Of a stretch of 64,000 bases of DNA, positions 61,738 through 64,000 are shown piece by piece (position 1 is the first letter of the stretch; every line of letters starts with the position of its first letter). A model generated the notes under the pieces. The model worked only from the letters and a program-made list of their open reading frames with translations. It was not told where the DNA came from and did not search any database. Both the position numbers and the translations under genes were made by a program. The stretch is from Petrolisthes cinctipes (taxonomy: Eukaryota; Arthropoda; Malacostraca; Decapoda; Porcellanidae): the NCBI GenBank assembly GCA_033782935.1, contig JAWQEG010000259.1, positions 4,194,001-4,258,000 on the forward strand, written 5' to 3'.

Positions 61738-64000
61738 TTAGCATGTTTTTAGCCTATATTTTGAAAATATTCTAGCACTGTGTAGGCATGTACAAATTGC
61801 TTCTGGGACCCCAAAATATTGAATTTTCGGGTGTTTTGAGCCTGAATTTGAGATATAAACGGGTACAGAGAATACATGCACATATTGACTTTGGGCATCT
61901 AAAATATCGATTTTCAGCATGTTTTGGGCCCGTATTTTGAAAATACTCTAACACTGAGTAGGCATGTACAGATTGCTTCTGGGACCCCAAAATATTGAAT
62001 TTTCGGGTGTTTTGAGCCTGAATTTGAGATATAAACGGGTACTGAAGATGCATACACATATCGACTTTTGTGCACCTAAAAGATCGATTTTCGGTATGTT
62101 TTGAGCATGTATTTTGAAAATACTCTAACACGGAGTAGGCATGTACAGATCGCTTCTGGGACCCCTAAATATCGAATTTTCGGGTGTTTTGGGACTGAAT
62201 TTGAGATATCGACTTTTTGGCACCTAAAAGATCGATTTTTAGCATGTTTTTAGCCTATATTTTGAAAATATTCTAGCACTGAGTAGGCATGTACAGATTG
62301 CTTCTGGGACCCCAAAATATTGAATTTTCGGGTGTTTTGAGCCTGAATTTGAGATATAAACGGGTACAGAAGATACATGCACATATTGACTTTGGGCACC
62401 AAAAATATCGATTATCAGCATGTTTTGGGCCTGTATTTTGAAAATACTCTAACACGGAGTAGGCATGTACAGATACCTTCTGGGACCTCTAAATATCGAA
62501 TTTTCGGGTGTTTTGGGACTGAATTTGAGATATCGACTTTTTGGCACCTAAAAGATCGATTTTTAGCATGTTTTTAGCCTATATTTTGAAAATATTCTAG
62601 CACTGAGTAGGCATGTACAGATTGCTTCTGGGACCCCAAAATATCGAATTTTCGGGTATTTTGAGCCTGAATTTGAGATATAAACGGGTACAGAAGATAC
62701 ATGCACATATTGACTTTGGGCACCAAAAATATCGATTTTTAGCATGTTTTTAGCCTATATTTCGAAAATATTCTAGAACTGTGTAGGCATGTACAGATTG
62801 CTTCTGGGACCCCAAAATATTGAATTTTTGGGTGTTTTGAGCCTGAATTTGAGATATAAACGGGTACAGAAGATACATGCAAATATTGACTTTGGGCATC
62901 TAAAATATCGATTTTCAGCATGTTTTGGGCCTGTATTTTGAAAATACTCTAACACGGAGTAGGCATGTACAGATCGCTTCTGGGACCCCAAAATATCGAA
63001 TTTTCGGGTGTTTAGGGCCAGAATTTGAGATATAAACGGGTACAGAAGATGCATGCACATATCGACTTTTGGGCACCTAAAAGATCGATTTTCAGTATGT
63101 TTTTGGCCTGTATTTTGAAAATACTCTAACACGGAGTAAGCATGTACAGATACCTTCTGGGACCTCTAAATATCGAATTTTCGGGTGTTTTGGGACTGAA
63201 TTTGAGATATCGATTTTTTGGCACCTAAAATGTCGATTTTTAGCATGTTTTTAGCCTATATTTTGAAAATATTCTAGCACTGTGTAGGCATGTACAGATT
63301 GCTTCTGGGACCCCAAAATATTGAATTTTCGGGTGTTTTGAGCCTGAATTTGAGATATAAACGGGTACAGAAGATACATGCACATATTGACTTTGGGCAG
63401 CTAAAATATCGATTTTCAGCATGTTTTGGGCCTGTATTTTGAAAATACTCTAACACTGAGTAGGCATGTACAGATTGCTTCTGGGACCCCAAAATATTGA
63501 ATTTTCGGGTGTTTTGAGCCTGAATTTGAGATATAAACGGGTACTGAAGATGCATACACATATCGACTTTTGTGCACCTAAAAGATCGATTTTCAGTATG
63601 TTTTGAGCATGTATTTTGAAAATACTCTAACACGGAGTAGGCATGTACAGATCGCTTCTGGGACCCCTAAATATCGAATTTTCGGGTGTTTTGGGACTGA
63701 ATTTGAGATATCGACTTTTTGGCACCTAAAAGATCGATTTTTAGCATGTTTTTAGCCTATATTTTGAAAATATTCTAGCACTGAGTAGGCATGTACAGAT
63801 TGCTTCTGGGACCCCAAAATATTGAATTTTCGGGTGTTTTGAGCCTGAATTTGAGATATAAACGGGTACAGAAGATACATGCACATATTGACTTTGGGCA
63901 CCAAAAATATCGATTTTCAGCATGTTTTGGGCCTGAATTTTGAAAATACTCTAACACGGAGTAGGCATGTACAGATCGCTTCTGGGACCCCAAAATATCG
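61738..64000. repeat. Terminal block, relative of 48.4-50.1 kb
   Basis: Unit starts are 61738, 62239, 62563, 62739, 63240 and 63741; the last unit is cut by the window end after 260 bp. It follows 48415 onward at 13323 bp, then 13499 bp after an extra 176-bp A monomer at 62563. Confidence 0.9.
62563..62738. repeat. Lone A monomer giving an A-A doublet
   Basis: A 176-bp A monomer is followed directly by another A monomer at 62739. It is the only such doublet I found. The join is CACCAAAAATATCGATTTTT-AGCATG. The equivalent place in the related block (49240) has a single A. Confidence 0.88.

Larger units (their letters stand above)
1..64000. repeat. Uninterrupted satellite DNA array with nested higher-order repeats
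   Basis: The whole window consists of head-to-tail copies of related 176, 177 and 148 bp monomers. The recurrent core is AGGCATGTACAGAT, then a GGGACC block, then AATTTTCGGGTGTTT, then a second half ending near ATCGATTTT. The usual spacing of the AGGCATGTAC core is 176, 177 and 148 bp, which sums to 501. No stretch of non-satellite sequence was seen, and no unit is inverted. Monomers about one nucleosome long in higher-order arrays are typical of centromeric or pericentromeric DNA in plants and animals; that role is inferred here. The family is not one I can name. Confidence 0.97.

Noticed and set aside
301..61752. Plus-strand open frames of 60-87 residues starting MRYKRVQKMHAH, MHILTLGTK or similar
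   Set aside because: These are readings of the same monomers on the other strand and recur only where B2, C or A variants lack a stop. There is no independent evidence of coding.
49..63993. Many minus-strand open frames of 60-178 residues with recurring LEYFQN, FRCTK and CACIFC segments, as if from a gene family
   Set aside because: They repeat at the satellite period, overlap one another in two frames, and change length with monomer gain or loss. They have no start context or non-repeat flanks, and arise because HOR lengths are multiples of three.
1..64000. CRISPR array
   Set aside because: There are no short direct repeats separated by unrelated spacers. All sequence between recurring motifs is itself repeated.
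1..64000. LTR retrotransposon, DNA transposon or rDNA spacer
   Set aside because: No terminal repeats with internal coding sequence, no target-site duplications, no polyA tails and no rRNA or tRNA-like segments were seen.
1..64000. Primate alpha satellite
   Set aside because: Monomer lengths (176/177/148) and sequence do not match what I know of the 171-bp alphoid family, and no full CENP-B box is present.
1..64000. Telomeric or subtelomeric tract
   Set aside because: No tandem TTAGGG, TTTAGGG or TTAGG runs were found on either strand.
1..64000. Naming the host species or lineage
   Set aside because: I do not recognise the monomer. Plant and animal satellites both include monomers of this length, so any assignment would be a guess.

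Overview
This 64 kb window is one uninterrupted tandem satellite DNA array. I see no protein-coding gene, RNA gene, transposon, CRISPR array or single-copy DNA. It begins and ends inside repeat units, and every unit lies in the same orientation. The DNA is AT-rich: a hand count of the first A-type monomer gives 60 G+C in 176 bases, about 34%. An array of roughly nucleosome-length monomers in higher-order repeats (HORs) points to a eukaryotic chromosome, most plausibly centromeric or pericentromeric heterochromatin. The species cannot be named from the sequence alone, and it is not recognisably primate alpha satellite.

The repeat is nested at several levels. (1) A diverged half-monomer of about 88/89 bp, duplicated in tandem, makes the full monomer. 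(2) There are three monomer classes: A (176 bp), B (177 bp) and C (148 bp, a B/A-like monomer that lost 29 bp between two ATAT tetranucleotides). (3) A-B-C makes a 501-bp trimer HOR. Variants are 324 bp (A-C), 325 bp (chimeric monomer plus C, or A plus a 149-bp chimera), 353 bp (A-B without C), 678 bp (A-B-B-C), and 497 or 451 bp units carrying small deletions. (4) Two trimer types (I and II) alternate in places as a 1002-bp hexamer. (5) Multi-unit blocks of about 1-7 kb are duplicated in tandem or at a distance. I mapped 143 unit starts using the A-monomer marker TTAGCATGTTTTTAGCC and its variants, and list them block by block.

Layout: 1-5018 mixed trimers and dimers; 5019-18266 a 2147-bp super-HOR family; 18267-20391 a 974-bp tandem duplication; 20392-25169 a 1475/1327-bp module; 25170-32655 type I/II units and the first copies of large blocks; 32656-35759 a copy of about 25.9-28.8 kb; 35760-43451 two copies of a 3006-bp block around a 1680-bp block; 43452-45232 a copy of 31.3-32.9 kb; 45233-50241 mostly I/II trimers; 50242-55104 a 1680-bp and a 1002-bp tandem duplication; 55105-61737 a 3479/3154-bp tandem duplication; 61738-64000 a relative of 48.4-50.1 kb.

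There are no genes to work together. The biology here is satellite evolution: unequal crossover, conversion-like mosaics and repeated amplification. A centromeric role is an inference. The window shows no dedicated new protein system. The most interesting signals are the internal half-monomer duplication, monomer-class-specific CpG/TpG differences, a conserved dyad with compensatory bases, and a recombination junction with both parental sequences still present nearby.
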